DNA of 64,000 bases from Symmetrospora coprosmae. Its lineage: Eukaryota; Basidiomycota; Cystobasidiomycetes; Symmetrosporaceae. The DNA lies in the NCBI GenBank assembly GCA_008802785.1, contig VUYT01000001.1, positions 372,001-436,000 on the forward strand, written 5' to 3'. Numbering within the stretch: position 1 is the first letter of the stretch; each line of letters starts with the position of its first letter. The translations under genes and the position numbers were made by a program. This document shows, piece after piece, positions 1 to 10,063 of the stretch. A model generated the notes under the pieces. It saw nothing but the letters and a program-made list of their open reading frames with translations. It was not told where the DNA came from and did no database searches.

Positions 1-168
1 CTACGTGGCTTGCCCGGAAGGAGTACCGCGGAGTACTTGTCTAGCATGGCTACAACGCGCTCCTCACAGGTCTTTCCTGTGCGGCTCGCTCGGAGAGCTC
101 CTGTCGTTCGGCGCCCACCTGGACCGATGACACCATACCGGTCAGCGTGCATCGTCGGTTGCATTCGA

Positions 169-1131
169 TCAGGCGACGTACCACCCTATCAGGTTGCCAG
201 CCCTATCGGCGAACACAAACGTCAGCTTGTCGTCAAGACGAGTGCCCACGCCAACGCACCTATTGCCGATACCGCACCAATATCCGGCCGCAACCTTCGC
301 CATCGTGATGGCATAGTAGGAGCCCGGAATCGATATGGGCACGATGCTTTCGGGCTGGTAGAAATCCTGCGAGCGAGCCAGCCGAAGGATCAGACATGCC
401 TGTACGCACCTGCTGGGCGCCTGCGCTCACTTCTTGCTGCTTGATGAGCCATAGCCCAGTATCGTCGTTTCGCACCAGTGTTAGGACTACAACCAGGCTG
501 GGTGTGGAGGCAGGCTGCGATCAGGAATTGCCGGCATGTTCCTCCTTCTCCAAAGCTCTGACCGCATCCTAGTGGTCCGCCACGGAGTGAGCCAGATTGT
601 GAAATACTGGACGATGTCCGCGTACAGGCGTCCAAGCTTCTCGTCGAATACTGTTGCATATGGTGACGCAGAGTACTAGTCTGAGACGGTTCCCAGCCAG
701 AACCCGCCGATGTGCACGCAAGTCGACTACCAACCAATATTGCCCACCTCTAACGGCGGGTTGCGTGGATTCAGCATCTTATACCACCCGTAGATCTGCG
801 ATCAGCAGGTCAGGTACCGTCAGTAAACTGGCCCCGCCCTGAAGCGAGCCTTTGCCGACTGTCGAGGAGCCCGAGGTCAACGCACTCCATAGATGCCCTT
901 CCGCGACTCGCTTCCTGGTCGGACACTGCACAAAGGATGGTCGAAGCCTGCATCTTCCGCAAAGTATCGCTCGATCGTTCGCTTCTGCACATCCGGGTCG
1001 CTTGTATAGCACAGGTCCTGCACGATCTGGGCGATCTCCCGGACTAGGCGGCATGCGCCGACGCAGCAAAATGAGCGTCGACAGGTTCGTTCTCACGGAG
1101 ACGAGAACGGAAACGTACCAGGATCCTGCAT
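169..1131 (-). CDS. SigF-like NTF2-like domain protein
   Basis: Five or six short exons join into a fungal SigF-like NTF2-like protein. This is a conserved fungal family of unknown role with an alpha+beta barrel fold. The start ATG (1131) gives MQDP, and a donor at 1118 joins it to VREIAQIVQDL, the usual opening of the family. Later exons carry FDHPLCSV, IYGWYKMLNPR, LYADIVQYFTIWLTPW, LVRNDDTGLWLIKQQE and DFYQPESIVPISIPG, in the order of family members. One internal join (around 440-560) could not be fixed. The last intron, about 57 nt just before the stop, is a multiple of three without stops, so retention would only lengthen the tail. The family assignment comes from recalled sequence patterns. 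No substrate or partner is known to me. Confidence 0.7.
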
Positions 1132-1319
1132 GACTCAAATCTTTGCTCCCGGCCTGGTCGACCGAAGTGCAAGCAGACATCCAAACTACGTGGTCGCCCT
1201 GCAACAATGGTCGGCGCTTAGAATGTGCTGCATTCAATGCTAACGGCGATTGCTACACAGTAAAGCTATGCCTTCACATGCACGATCTAGATGTAACGCC
1301 CTCCGTAACGACACGAGTA

Positions 1320-2849
1320 TCAGGCGTCTTGAGGGCGAGCGCAGACATCCTCAGCGAGCGTCCAGCACGAAGAAGCAGAGGACTCACATTGCATGCCTCC
1401 ATCGCACACGATGGTCTGACCCGTCAAGAACTCTGACTCCTCCGAGGCCAGGAAGGACACGACTTTGGCGACATCCTGAGTGTGCGGCGCGCAGCGAGAA
1501 CATCAGTGCCTGGCGCTTTGCCCATCTCCTCGAGATTCCTTACCTCTGGCACAGACTCGCGTCCCAGATTGGTGAGCTCCTCGACCCATTTCTTCTTCAT
1601 GGCGCCTTTCTCGACACCACCCTCCTGCGTGCCGTGTGTCACTACGTATGAGCGCGCTGAATCAATAAAGCAAGCCCAAATGTGCAAGCAGGACTTACTA
1701 GCTTGCCGAGCCTATGAACATGTTCAAATCATACATCAGCTCACTCTCTTTTCGAGCGGCGGGCCTCCTTGCACTCACTCCGCGTCGATGAGATCCCACA
1801 TCCCTGCTTGATCGTCGAGCGAGAATCAGCCTTTTTCTCCGAAGCCATCAGCTCATACAAGTGACAACTTTCCTGTGCCCACGATGCCCCTTACGTCGCC
1901 GAAAGATCCGTAGTCACTCTGTCAGCAAGTATGAATAGGCCTCAAGACAGAAGTGCACTCACGGTGCATAGGCGTTCTAGAGAGGCCGTAGAGCAATCAG
2001 CTCTGATCAAGATGTGACCACGAGGGTCTACAGTACTCACCACGCGAATCCCGTACTTGCCCCACTCCATAGCGGCCCCTTGCGTCAGGCCACGCACGGC
2101 GAACTTCGAGGCAGAGTACGGTACGAGCAGAGCAGTCGGCTTAGGGCCGCGAGAGGCGAAGGACGATAGGGAGAATTGTCAGCCTACACCGTGCGGCCTT
2201 AACAGGAAGAGGCGTTCTAGTGCACCTTGTAGGCCACAACGCTTGCTGCTCCGATGATTCGGCCTTTAGTCCCGGACTCGATCATGGCATTGGCAGCATG
2301 TATGTAGCAGTTCGCGACTCCGTGAATCTGTAACATATAGAGCGTAGCGAGACGCGTCAGCTGGCACTTCTCCGCACACACCTGGTCAGCAAACGCCTTC
2401 GCGGAAAGGGGGACTGACGTTGACATCAAACATCCGCTTGAGGTCGTCAGCGCTCTGATCCTTGAGAGCCTTGACTTGCGCAATGCCTGCATTTGCGACC
2501 ATCACGTCGAGCCGGCCGGACTTCTCGACCGTCTCCGCCACGAGGCGTTTGACCTCGTCGAAGTTGGAAATATCGGCCGCGATGCCCCAGCTCTTGCGCC
2601 CTACGGCCTCGACCTCCTTAACAATCTCGTCAATGAAAGACTGCGCGGCATGAACGTCGTTGACGACAATGTCGAAGCCGTCCCTCGCGAGGCGGAGGGC
2701 GACCGCCTTGCCGATTCCCCGAGCGCTGCCGGTAATCTGAGTGCGCTGTCAGCTAGATCGGGACATTGAGCGAACCAAATATGGAGAGCACCTACAATGG
2801 CAGTCTTGTTGAGGGCGTCCTTGACGGGGCTGAGCTCGGAGGAGGACAT
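1320..2849 (-). CDS. Short-chain dehydrogenase, acetoin/diacetyl reductase type (copy 1)
   Basis: A classical NAD(P)-dependent short-chain dehydrogenase most like the meso-2,3-butanediol dehydrogenase/acetoin(diacetyl) reductase group, which reduces diacetyl to acetoin and acetoin to butanediol. The sequence begins MSSSELSPVKDALNKTAIV. After an intron come the cofactor motif TGSARGIG, the NAG motif in MVANAGIA, a serine in GAASVVAYK, and the catalytic YSASK. The C-terminal block SEFLTGQTIVCDGG is typical. There are nine exons. Exon 5 (1963-1976) has only 14 nt, and the last exon appears to code only for the end of a split Tyr codon, Ala and stop, giving a GGMQYA tail. The final 60-nt intron is a multiple of three and open, so an unspliced tail is also possible. 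It is a tandem duplicate of the next gene; the natural substrate is inferred. Confidence 0.82.
1963..1976 (-). other. 14-nt micro-exon of SDR copy 1
   Basis: Fourteen bases coding for NAYA and the first two bases of the next Pro codon. They are flanked by an AG acceptor and a GTGAGT donor on the minus strand. The same micro-exon is at 4373-4386 in the sister gene. Confidence 0.75.
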
Positions 2850-3790
2850 GTCTGATGCCTGCGGAGTGAAGTGGGGCTGAGACCGTCTATGTGGGAGAGG
2901 TAGGAGGCAAGAACCGAGAGGCGTCAGCGACGCGGACGAGACGATGTAGACCCGTGAAGGGCTTTCGAGTTGCTGGCGGGGCGTCAAAAGCTACGGCGCG
3001 GGTCTCAAACGCGTCCTGACGATGTGGGCTCGAGTAGGCACGTGCACGTGCACGCCCGCCGTTGGATACGGTTCGACAGCTGCAGGCGACCAGGCGAAGG
3101 CAGGTAGCAGCTAGCAGCTGATAGTCATCGGCATTGTGACAATGCTACTTGCTGGCCCCGCTCCTCGACTAGGGCTTCTTTCCGCCGCTTCAGACTCCTC
3201 GTCTCGCTCAGTCCTATCTCGCATGAACTCGCCTCGGCGGAAGCACAACACGGGGCACGCCCTCCCGGGATGCGTGTCGCAGGAGACTGCTTGGACCTAT
3301 TCCCGCCCTCGTCTCGACCATTGATGTGCTCACTCTGGCTCCAGTCGTGAGTTTGCGGACGCTCGGTTGACCTCGAAAGGGCGGGTCCCGTCTTAGGACA
3401 GCGACGCTCTCATCGCCTATACGACACGGGCTAGCGGCAAACCATAGAGCTTCGGTCTGCCCCTTACGCCTTTCCTCCTGTGGGGCCAGGCGCACGCTGC
3501 GCTTGTCAAGAAGAATGCACCCTGGCCTTGCAAATGCTCGCACCCTGGCACTGCAAATGCTCGCACGGACACTGCCTCACGGAGCCGCCCCGCAAGACAT
3601 GAGCCCGCTTTGAAAGTGCGCTAAGATTGGTTACCTTCATAGTCTAGCTCGAACGACCTATGTGCTACAGAGCTTGTTGACTGCCACCTGACTCGGAGTC
3701 TGCCAGCGAGCCCCGAAGTGCCGATAATGATACCTGAGACCCTGACCGACCCTATACTTCCTCAAGTTCGCAGCGTCCCACACAGCGAGA
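2850..3790. other. Intergenic region between the two SDR copies
   Basis: About 940 bp between the start of copy 1 and the end of copy 2. It must hold the promoter of copy 1 and the terminator of copy 2. Open frames here are short and lack family patterns. The only structure seen is a two-copy 23-bp tandem repeat at 3517-3562. Confidence 0.6.
3517..3562. repeat. Two-copy 23-bp tandem repeat
   Basis: The unit beginning GCACCCTGGC and ending GCAAATGCTC occurs twice head to tail, with two mismatches. It lies in the upstream region of SDR copy 1, about 670 bp from its start codon. Confidence 0.8.
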
Positions 3791-5259
3791 TTAGGCGTCT
3801 GAGAAACGACGAACGTAAGCATCAGCTCAGGTAACGATGTCCCGCACCAAGGTCAAACCCACATTGGATACCGCCATCGCACACGATGGTCTGTCCAGTC
3901 AGGAACTCGGACTCCTCCGACGCAAGGAAGGAGACCGTCTTGGCGACGTCCTGGGGAGTGGATGTGAGCAGATGCGTCAGATCGTGGATAGACGGTATCT
4001 GTCAGGATGCGCCTCACCTCTGGCACGGACTCGCGACCAAGGTTGGTGAGCTCGCCAACGTATTTCTTCTTCATGGCACCCTTCTCGACATTGCCCTCCT
4101 GCAAGTCATGAGGATTTTGGTTAGCTCGAATCCCGGAGGAGCGGCCTGCCAGCCTGTGAAGGGGGCATGCTCACGATCTTGCCGAGCCTAATGCGAAGAC
4201 AGCAACGCAGGTCTGAGCTAAAGCTGTGACGCACGTCACAATCGGCAAGCTAGCACTCACTCCTCGTCAATCAGATCCCACATGCCAGTGCCGACGATAC
4301 CGCTTCGGAGATCAGCAGGGAACAGGTTGAATGTCAGTGAGCGTAGCCTGTCGAACCCACGAATTGACTTACGGCGCGTAAGCGTTCTGAGGAGGGAAAG
4401 GAGTCGTCAGCTCATGCGAGCGCGGTATTTCTCGACAAATTGTCTACTTACAACGCGAATTCCGTACTTGCCCCACTCCATCGCGGCACCCTGTGTCAGG
4501 CCTCGCACGGCGAATTTCGATGCCGAGTATGGCGTGAGAAGAGCGAACGGCTGTTGCAGTGAGGCATCTGTACGCGTCAGTAGCCATCCGGTACGCTCAT
4601 CCGAACACGGGCGCGTAACGCACCTTGTACGCGACAATGCTCGCGGCTCCGATGATTCGGCCCTTGGTTCCGGATTCGATCATGGCGTTAGCGGCGTTGA
4701 TATAGCAGTTGGCGACGCCGTGAATCTGTTGTTGCAGAGTTGTAGGTCAGCGACCGGAACTCGCAGATGCATTGAACCTTGAGCGGCGGACGGCTTTATG
4801 ACAGCCGTTCAGACTCACGTTGACGTCGAACATCCGCTTGAGGTCTGCACCATCCTGATCCTTCAGTGCCTTGACTGCGGCGATACCCGCGTTCGCGACC
4901 ATGACATCGAGACGGCCCGACTTCTTGACAGTCTCAGCGACGAGTCGCTTGACCTCGTCAAAATTGGAGACGTCGGCAGCAATGCCCCAGCTCTTGCGGC
5001 CGACCTTCTCGACCTCTTTGACGGTCTCGTCGATGGAGGACTGAGCGGCAGAGATGTCGTTGATGACGACGTCAAAGCCGTCCCGGGCGAGGCGCAGAGC
5101 GATGGACTTGCCAATCCCTCGGGCACTGCCGGTAACCTGTGAATGTCGGGAACGGAGGACGGGCTGAGACGTGTCGTGGTGCAGCACAGTTACAGCTATA
5201 CTCACGATGGCAGTCTTGTTCAGGGCGTCCTTGATGGGGCTGAGGCTGGAGGAAGACAT
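3791..5259 (-). CDS. Short-chain dehydrogenase, acetoin/diacetyl reductase type (copy 2)
   Basis: Second member of the tandem pair, with the same exon plan as copy 1 and very similar protein. The start at 5259 gives MSSSSLSPIKDALNKTAIV. Next come TGSARGIG, MVANAGIA, YSASKFAVRG and SEFLTGQTIVCDGG. The Rossmann cofactor motif, the NAG motif and the YxxxK catalytic pair are all present, so the enzyme looks functional. Exon 5 is the 14-nt micro-exon at 4373-4386. Splicing from GTGGGT to the acceptor just before ACGCCTAA ends the protein GGIQYA, matching copy 1. Without that splice it would run to a TGA at 3822-3824. I prefer the spliced form because the ACGCCTRA ending is conserved in both copies. 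It would act on small diketones or hydroxyketones in the cytosol (inference). Confidence 0.83.
4373..4386 (-). other. 14-nt micro-exon of SDR copy 2
   Basis: Codes for NAYA and the first two bases of a Pro codon. The minus strand shows a CAG acceptor before it and a GTAAGT donor after it. Skipping it would shift the frame, so it has to be recognised for a functional enzyme. Confidence 0.75.
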
Positions 5260-5885
5260 GCTGGCTTGGCGGAGAAGGTCAAGGAGAGGTGAAGCGGGTA
5301 CGGTAGGTTGTGCAGTGAAGAATGGAGAGAGAGGAGAGAGGCGAAGGAGGTCCAGCAAGTCGCCAGAAAGACGCGCCTTGAAGGGTGGGAGGATCACCCG
5401 CGCTGCTAGCCGGGCCTCGAAACGGGCGTGTCTCCACCTCGAGCGGACCCCTCCGGCACACTGCCAGCCGGTCACGTGCATACCAGCGGGATCATCTCAC
5501 CGAAATGCCGAGGCGGCCCCACCCAGGCACCAACGGCCTGGAGAGCAAATGCAGGGTTGGTGCTCCAGGCTGTGCTATACGGCATCCAGCGAAGGCCCCG
5601 TGCGGGTCTCCATAGGTATGCTATAGTTCGTTGATCCGGTCCTTCCCGCCGAAGTTGCCTCATGGGACAGCCGGACTTACCCGGCGCATACAACTCCCTT
5701 TTGTCCCAGCTCGTCAGAGCCGCTGCGCATTTGGCACCCTGGCAGGCGACGTTGCTTTGACCGCATCGCCGTGACAGACCGCTTAATCTCAGTTTCGCTA
5801 CATGGTTTCAGCCGGGATAGGCGCATATTCACTCTCGTCAACAACACTGCACAGACCCTGAATCGTGGCCACACTGCCTGCCTGA
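5260..5885. other. Intergenic region upstream of SDR copy 2
   Basis: About 625 bp between two minus-strand genes. It should contain the promoter of SDR copy 2 and the 3' end of the DUF6534 gene. No convincing coding exon or repeat was seen. Confidence 0.5.
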
Positions 5886-7736
5886 TTATTTCTCATCGTC
5901 CACCGATACCTGTCGTTCCACCTGAATCATGATGCCGCTTGAGATCCTCTTCGGATCAGGCCGCGTGGTCTTTGCACCAGACCTGGACGCGCTCGGGGCT
6001 GGTTCGCGGGCTTGAGCGCTCCCGTGAGATGTACCCAGACCGCGTGCCGTGGCTCGAGCTGACAGTGTCGGGATTATCGCTCGGGTGCTGTCTGTCGCAC
6101 GCATGGCCTTCTCCTCATCATCCGGTTGCGCCAGTGCGTCTACGCCAAAGCTCGCCGGCTCGTAAGTGCTCGCGTCGGCGTAGTGGTGGAACGCCTGAGC
6201 CGTCGAAGGTTTAAGCGCGATTCAGTATACAAATTGGGGTCTGCACTCGACCTGCAGACTCACCAGACTCGGCCGACGTACCGGGAGGTCCTTGTCTTCT
6301 TGGACGACTGACGACTCCCATCCGAGCGGCGGGTCCCACTGAAACGACTTTGTCGGCGAGCGCGCTAGGGTGCCCTTGCGCGCATCTGTCCCCGGCACGC
6401 CGAGGCTGACTGGACGGGCTGCAGGTCCCGTACCGCCTTTCGAAGTCTCGAGGCGCCTGCGTGAACGCGCCGTCCCTTCCAGGCAGTACACGAAGCTGAG
6501 GACGTATAGAGATGGGATGAAGGCTGTTGCCAGCGGTGTCAGTCAGAGCGTTTCGGAAGCACTACAATGCATCTACCCTAGGCTTAGTCTGGACTGACCG
6601 GAAGTAGCAATGAACATCTGCAGTGCAGGGTATGAGAGGTCAATCATCGTATACAATGCGCATTGAGAGGCCGCACCCACATTCCACAGGTAATCCGTAT
6701 TGACGAAGACTGCATATAGGATGGCGGAGAGGACGGAGAAGAAGGATGGCGCCAAGCAGGTCTCGAATGAGAGGCGAATCAGCGAGTCGAGGAACATGTC
6801 CGTTCTAGGTATCGCAGAGACCATGTATTGAGTCAGCATGACCCACGTGCGAGCGCCCTCGAACAGCGGCACTACGCACGATTCATTGAAGCCCTGCTTC
6901 ATCTTGGCGAGATGGTATATCAGGGATGATGTGATCATTATGTCTACGATCGACGATGTCCACAGCCAGATCTGGGTCGGCACGAAGATCAGGTCGAAAT
7001 TGGCGCCTTTGGTGAAGGCGTCTGGAGGCAGGGAGCGAGATGCCTCGGTCAGGTCACACACGAGGCACACTTGACTGGCTCTAGCCTGCCTGTCTGGACT
7101 TACAAGACGTGACCACGCTCCAGACTGCGCCAGCTAGGGTCAAGGAGATGCCCATGGCAACGACAACGCCGAACCAGATACTGCGGTTCAGCAACCGCCA
7201 GCATCTGATTGCCATGAAGGTCTGAACAATCGCTCTGAGATGGACGGTACGAGGTGAGCGAGTGCGAAGCTCTCTTTCCGGGAGACCAAAAGAGCTCTAT
7301 GCGCACCCGACCAGTCCAGCAAAGAGCGGCTGTATGACGTCGGGGATCTTGAAGCCCAGCATTTCTTCCTCGGTACGATGCTGCGTCGTCATCCAAGCCA
7401 CAATATCCCAGTACACGGTGGCTGCGCTGAGGATGTTGGCAATGACGGCTGCGATGAGGAGTGGTCTCGCCCAGGTTGTGCCGCCGGTGATCTTGTTGCC
7501 GCGCCTCGATGAGCGTCGGAGGATGGCTACTGCGCGGTCCGTCGCTATCCCGCATAGCACGAGCGATATACACCTGCGGAGCCGAGGGGGAGTATGCACT
7601 CAGCCAAGCGCTGGGAGAAAGGGGTAGCATGCACCCGGAAGTCGGACGATGAGACTTACCATCCCACAGAGCAGGGTATGAAGATGATGTTGGAAACGTA
7701 TTGCGATGCGAGCTCGGCTTCCACTGTGTGGCTCAT
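5886..7736 (-). CDS. DUF6534-family seven-helix membrane protein
   Basis: A multi-exon membrane protein of the DUF6534 family, common in basidiomycetes and of unknown function. The start (7736) gives MSHTVEAELASQYVSNIIF. Splicing gives PCSVGWCISLVLCGIATDR (helix), then LLIAAVIANILSAATVYWD, a helix around FGVVVAMGISLTLAGAVW, and IWLWTSSIVDIMITSSLIYHL. Next is SLIRLSFETCLAPSFFSVLS, which matches the family core where a helix follows a short soluble segment. The ending with VNTDYLWN and a helix near AFIPSLYVLSFVYCLEG also fits. The C-terminal tail is hydrophilic and ends IMIQVERQVSVDDEK, like the IxVxVxxxV tail of relatives. It probably sits in the plasma membrane or an endomembrane. No ligand is known. 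Confidence 0.8.
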
Positions 7737-7880
7737 GCTGGCTGTGGCCGACAGTAGACAGATCGAAGCTTGCAGGCTGCTCTAGGTGAGCGAGCGCAGG
7801 GCTGGCGGGGCCTCTCGAGCAGCGGTTGCTCAGCCCGGCACCTCAAAGTGATCAGTCGGAGATAGCGAGTCAAGCACTTG

Positions 7881-7904
7881 ATGCTGCTGCTGCTGCTACT
7901 GCTG
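7881..7904. repeat. CTG trinucleotide run
   Basis: Imperfect (CTG)n microsatellite of about eight units with one variant unit (CTA), in the 5' region of the DUF6534 gene. Confidence 0.85.
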
Positions 7905-8073
7905 ATACAGCAAGGAGGGGGCGGAAGGGGTGACGGAGCTTGCTTCGAGGGTGGCGGGGAGGTGCACGAAGGCGAAGCTGATTGAGGAGCGACTACGCGC
8001 AGTCAAGTCTTACAGCACACCTGCAGGTCACAGGCTCCTCGCAGATCATCGAGAAGCGAAAGGTCAGCTCTTC

Positions 8074-8141
8074 ATGCAGTGGCGCAAGAGTTGATGCAGG
8101 TTCCAGGCTCTCGTCATGCAGGCAGGCTCCGATTCATGCAG
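8074..8141. repeat. Spaced ATGCAG array (about 21-bp period)
   Basis: ATGCAG occurs at 8074, 8094, 8116 and 8136, spacings 20, 22 and 20 bp. Flanking bases partly repeat (TCATGCAG, then CCAGGCTC or similar). It may be a decayed minisatellite or a cluster of protein-binding sites. Confidence 0.6.
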
Positions 8142-8632
8142 GGTCCAGCAGGGGGTCCCCGTCCAGAAGGCCGGATTCGGTTCTTCAAAAGGGCACACGT
8201 GTTTAGCGTCGAGGGAGGCCGGGAGTGTGAGAGAGGGTATGGTCGAAAGTACACGCGTGCTTTGCTGACCTCCTCACTTCTGCTTTGCTGTCTGTTTGCC
8301 TGTGCCTGCCTCTGCGGTCTGCCGCACGCCTGCTGCACTTGTAGTTACAGTATGGTGTCAGCTGCACCGCGCAGGATGAGGACACCAGCAGTCAGACGGC
8401 AGCAAGCAGAAGAGGCGACCACGAGATAGCAGAGGGTGCTTCAAGCGCATATCGACGTGGTCAAACCCAGCCGTACCGTCTCAGCCACGACGGCTGTGGG
8501 TGGAAGAGAGGGCAGAAGAAAAGAGGAGAAGGCCTCTGCGGTCTGAGCGAGCTCTGCTGGGTTCCGCTCAACGCCAACATCGCATCCGCCAACAGCACCG
8601 CACCAACAGTCTTCGCTCGACACAGCATCAAG

Positions 8633-9743
8633 ATGGTGAGCATCCATCCAGTTGGCCGGATGCCTCGATGGCCCACTTGCCTGTGCTCACGGACGCGCAT
8701 ATCTCGGCCCTGTCCTTCCCTCCCTCCCGCCCTCCTTGACGCGTCCCTCACTTGCAGAGCTCGAAGAAGGGCATGTCCGCCGATGAGAAGGCAGCCAAGC
8801 TCCTCAACTGGTTCCACACATCAAAGGAGTTCTACTCCATCAAGGAGATTGAGAAGACCGGCTCGAAAGCCACGGGCATCTCTGGCATGGTCATCAAGGA
8901 GATTTTGGCCGCGTTGACGGATGACGGGCTCGTCTCCTTTGAGAAGATCGGGACGTCCAACTACTATTGTGAGCTAGCATGCGTTCCTTTACTTGACCGG
9001 GGAGATCAGCAGCACTGAGTCGCCCTCGCTCTATCCTGCCACCTTCACCACCCCTCGCAACCAGGGAGCTACCCCGGTGCGAGCGCCACAAAGCTACAGA
9101 ACGATTACGAAGAGGCAAAGAAGGCGTTACAAGCAGCAGAGACCAACCTTGAAGAGTCAACGGCAGCTTTCGAAGCCATGAAGACGGCGCGTGGTGAGGG
9201 GGACGAGGAAGAGGCGGTGAGGATTCTCCCAGTCCAACAGATTCTTTCCGGCTACGAACTGAATGTCCCTCTACATGCCGTCTTTGCATTCACGCGTTCA
9301 TAGAGCAAGCGACAGGTCCTCCTCGAGCAGTACTACGATTACCAGAAGCAAATTGAAGACGTCAAGACCGAGCTCGCCCAATTTGCCGATTGCGATCCTG
9401 CAGTCTACGAGCAGAAGAAGAAGGACATTGCGGCCATGCAGGAGAGTGCCCTCCGCTGGACTGGTGAACAACCCTTCCTGCTTCTATGCCCTTCCCTTTC
9501 GTTCTTTCTGGCAGCTTTGCCCTGAGCCAGTGGCTACTTGAGCTTGAGGCATTCTGAAGAAGCGAAGACCATAAGGAATGAGCAGCTGATGGTCCTGAGT
9601 ATGTTCGGCGTCACTTCTCCCCTCCAACAGAACAGATCTCCTGCCTGATGTCGTACGCCAGCAACAACTACGGCATGGAACGCGAGCCATTGCTCGAGAT
9701 GCTCAACCTGCCCGCCGACTTCGAGGACCTTTCCTTCCCATAG
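8633..9743 (+). CDS. MND1: Meiotic nuclear division protein 1 (MND1)
   Basis: Partner of HOP2 in the complex that helps RAD51/DMC1 recombinases during meiotic homologous pairing, in the nucleus. The ATG at 8633-8635 is followed at once by a GTGAGC donor; the acceptor at 8757 joins it to SSKKGMSADEKAAKLLNWF. The winged-helix N-terminus (YSIKEIEKTGSKATGISGMVIKEILAAL, then DDGLVSFEKIGTSNYYWSYPG) follows the family order. A coiled coil covers roughly residues 75-160. The last join, from GCTGGACTG to AACAGATC, gives RWTEQISCLMSYASNNYGM and then the usual NLPADFEDL ending. The intron before the last exon, about 170 nt, is longer than its neighbours. Length and order match the family. Confidence 0.9.
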
Positions 9744-10063
9744 TAGCATGCGCTCTCCATATCTTACAGTCTCAGCCATCTCAACGCAAGGTCCAGACTT
9801 TCCATCATGCTGAGCGGCGACGCCCGAACGAACACCCGCAATTACCACAATCAGTCCCCGTGCATGTAGCAGGCAGTACACATGAGGCAGATCGTAGAGA
9901 AGCAATCCAAGCATGTAGCTATAGCATGAGCAGTGTTTACATAGCTGCAGTGGGAATCCATACAGCCCGTATCACTGCCACGCCACCAGACGCGTCTTTG
10001 CACCTTGCTCGCCAGTGACACCCACTCTCTCTCTCTCTCTCGTCTGGCTCTACTCAATCGGAC
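9744..10063. promoter_or_regulatory. MND1-ORC4 intergenic region with CT-rich tract
   Basis: A 320-bp gap between two plus-strand genes. Just upstream of the ORC4 start codon (about 10023-10041) is a run of CT dinucleotides, a pyrimidine tract typical near fungal transcription starts. Nothing else was recognised. Confidence 0.5.

Larger units (their letters stand above)
7737..8632. other. Divergent intergenic region, DUF6534 gene / MND1
   Basis: About 900 bp serving as the promoter region for both neighbours. It contains a CTG-rich run at about 7881-7904 and a spaced array of ATGCAG motifs at 8074-8141. Short open frames across it show no family pattern. Confidence 0.55.

Noticed and set aside
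4110-4150. tRNA-like AGCTCGAATCCCGG string
   Set aside because: It lies in an SDR intron and no matching acceptor, D or anticodon arms were found around it.
9540-9600. Possible extra MND1 exon with EEAKTIRNEQLM
   Set aside because: No acceptor and phase allow it to join the preceding exon; a direct splice to EQISCLMSY restores the family ending.
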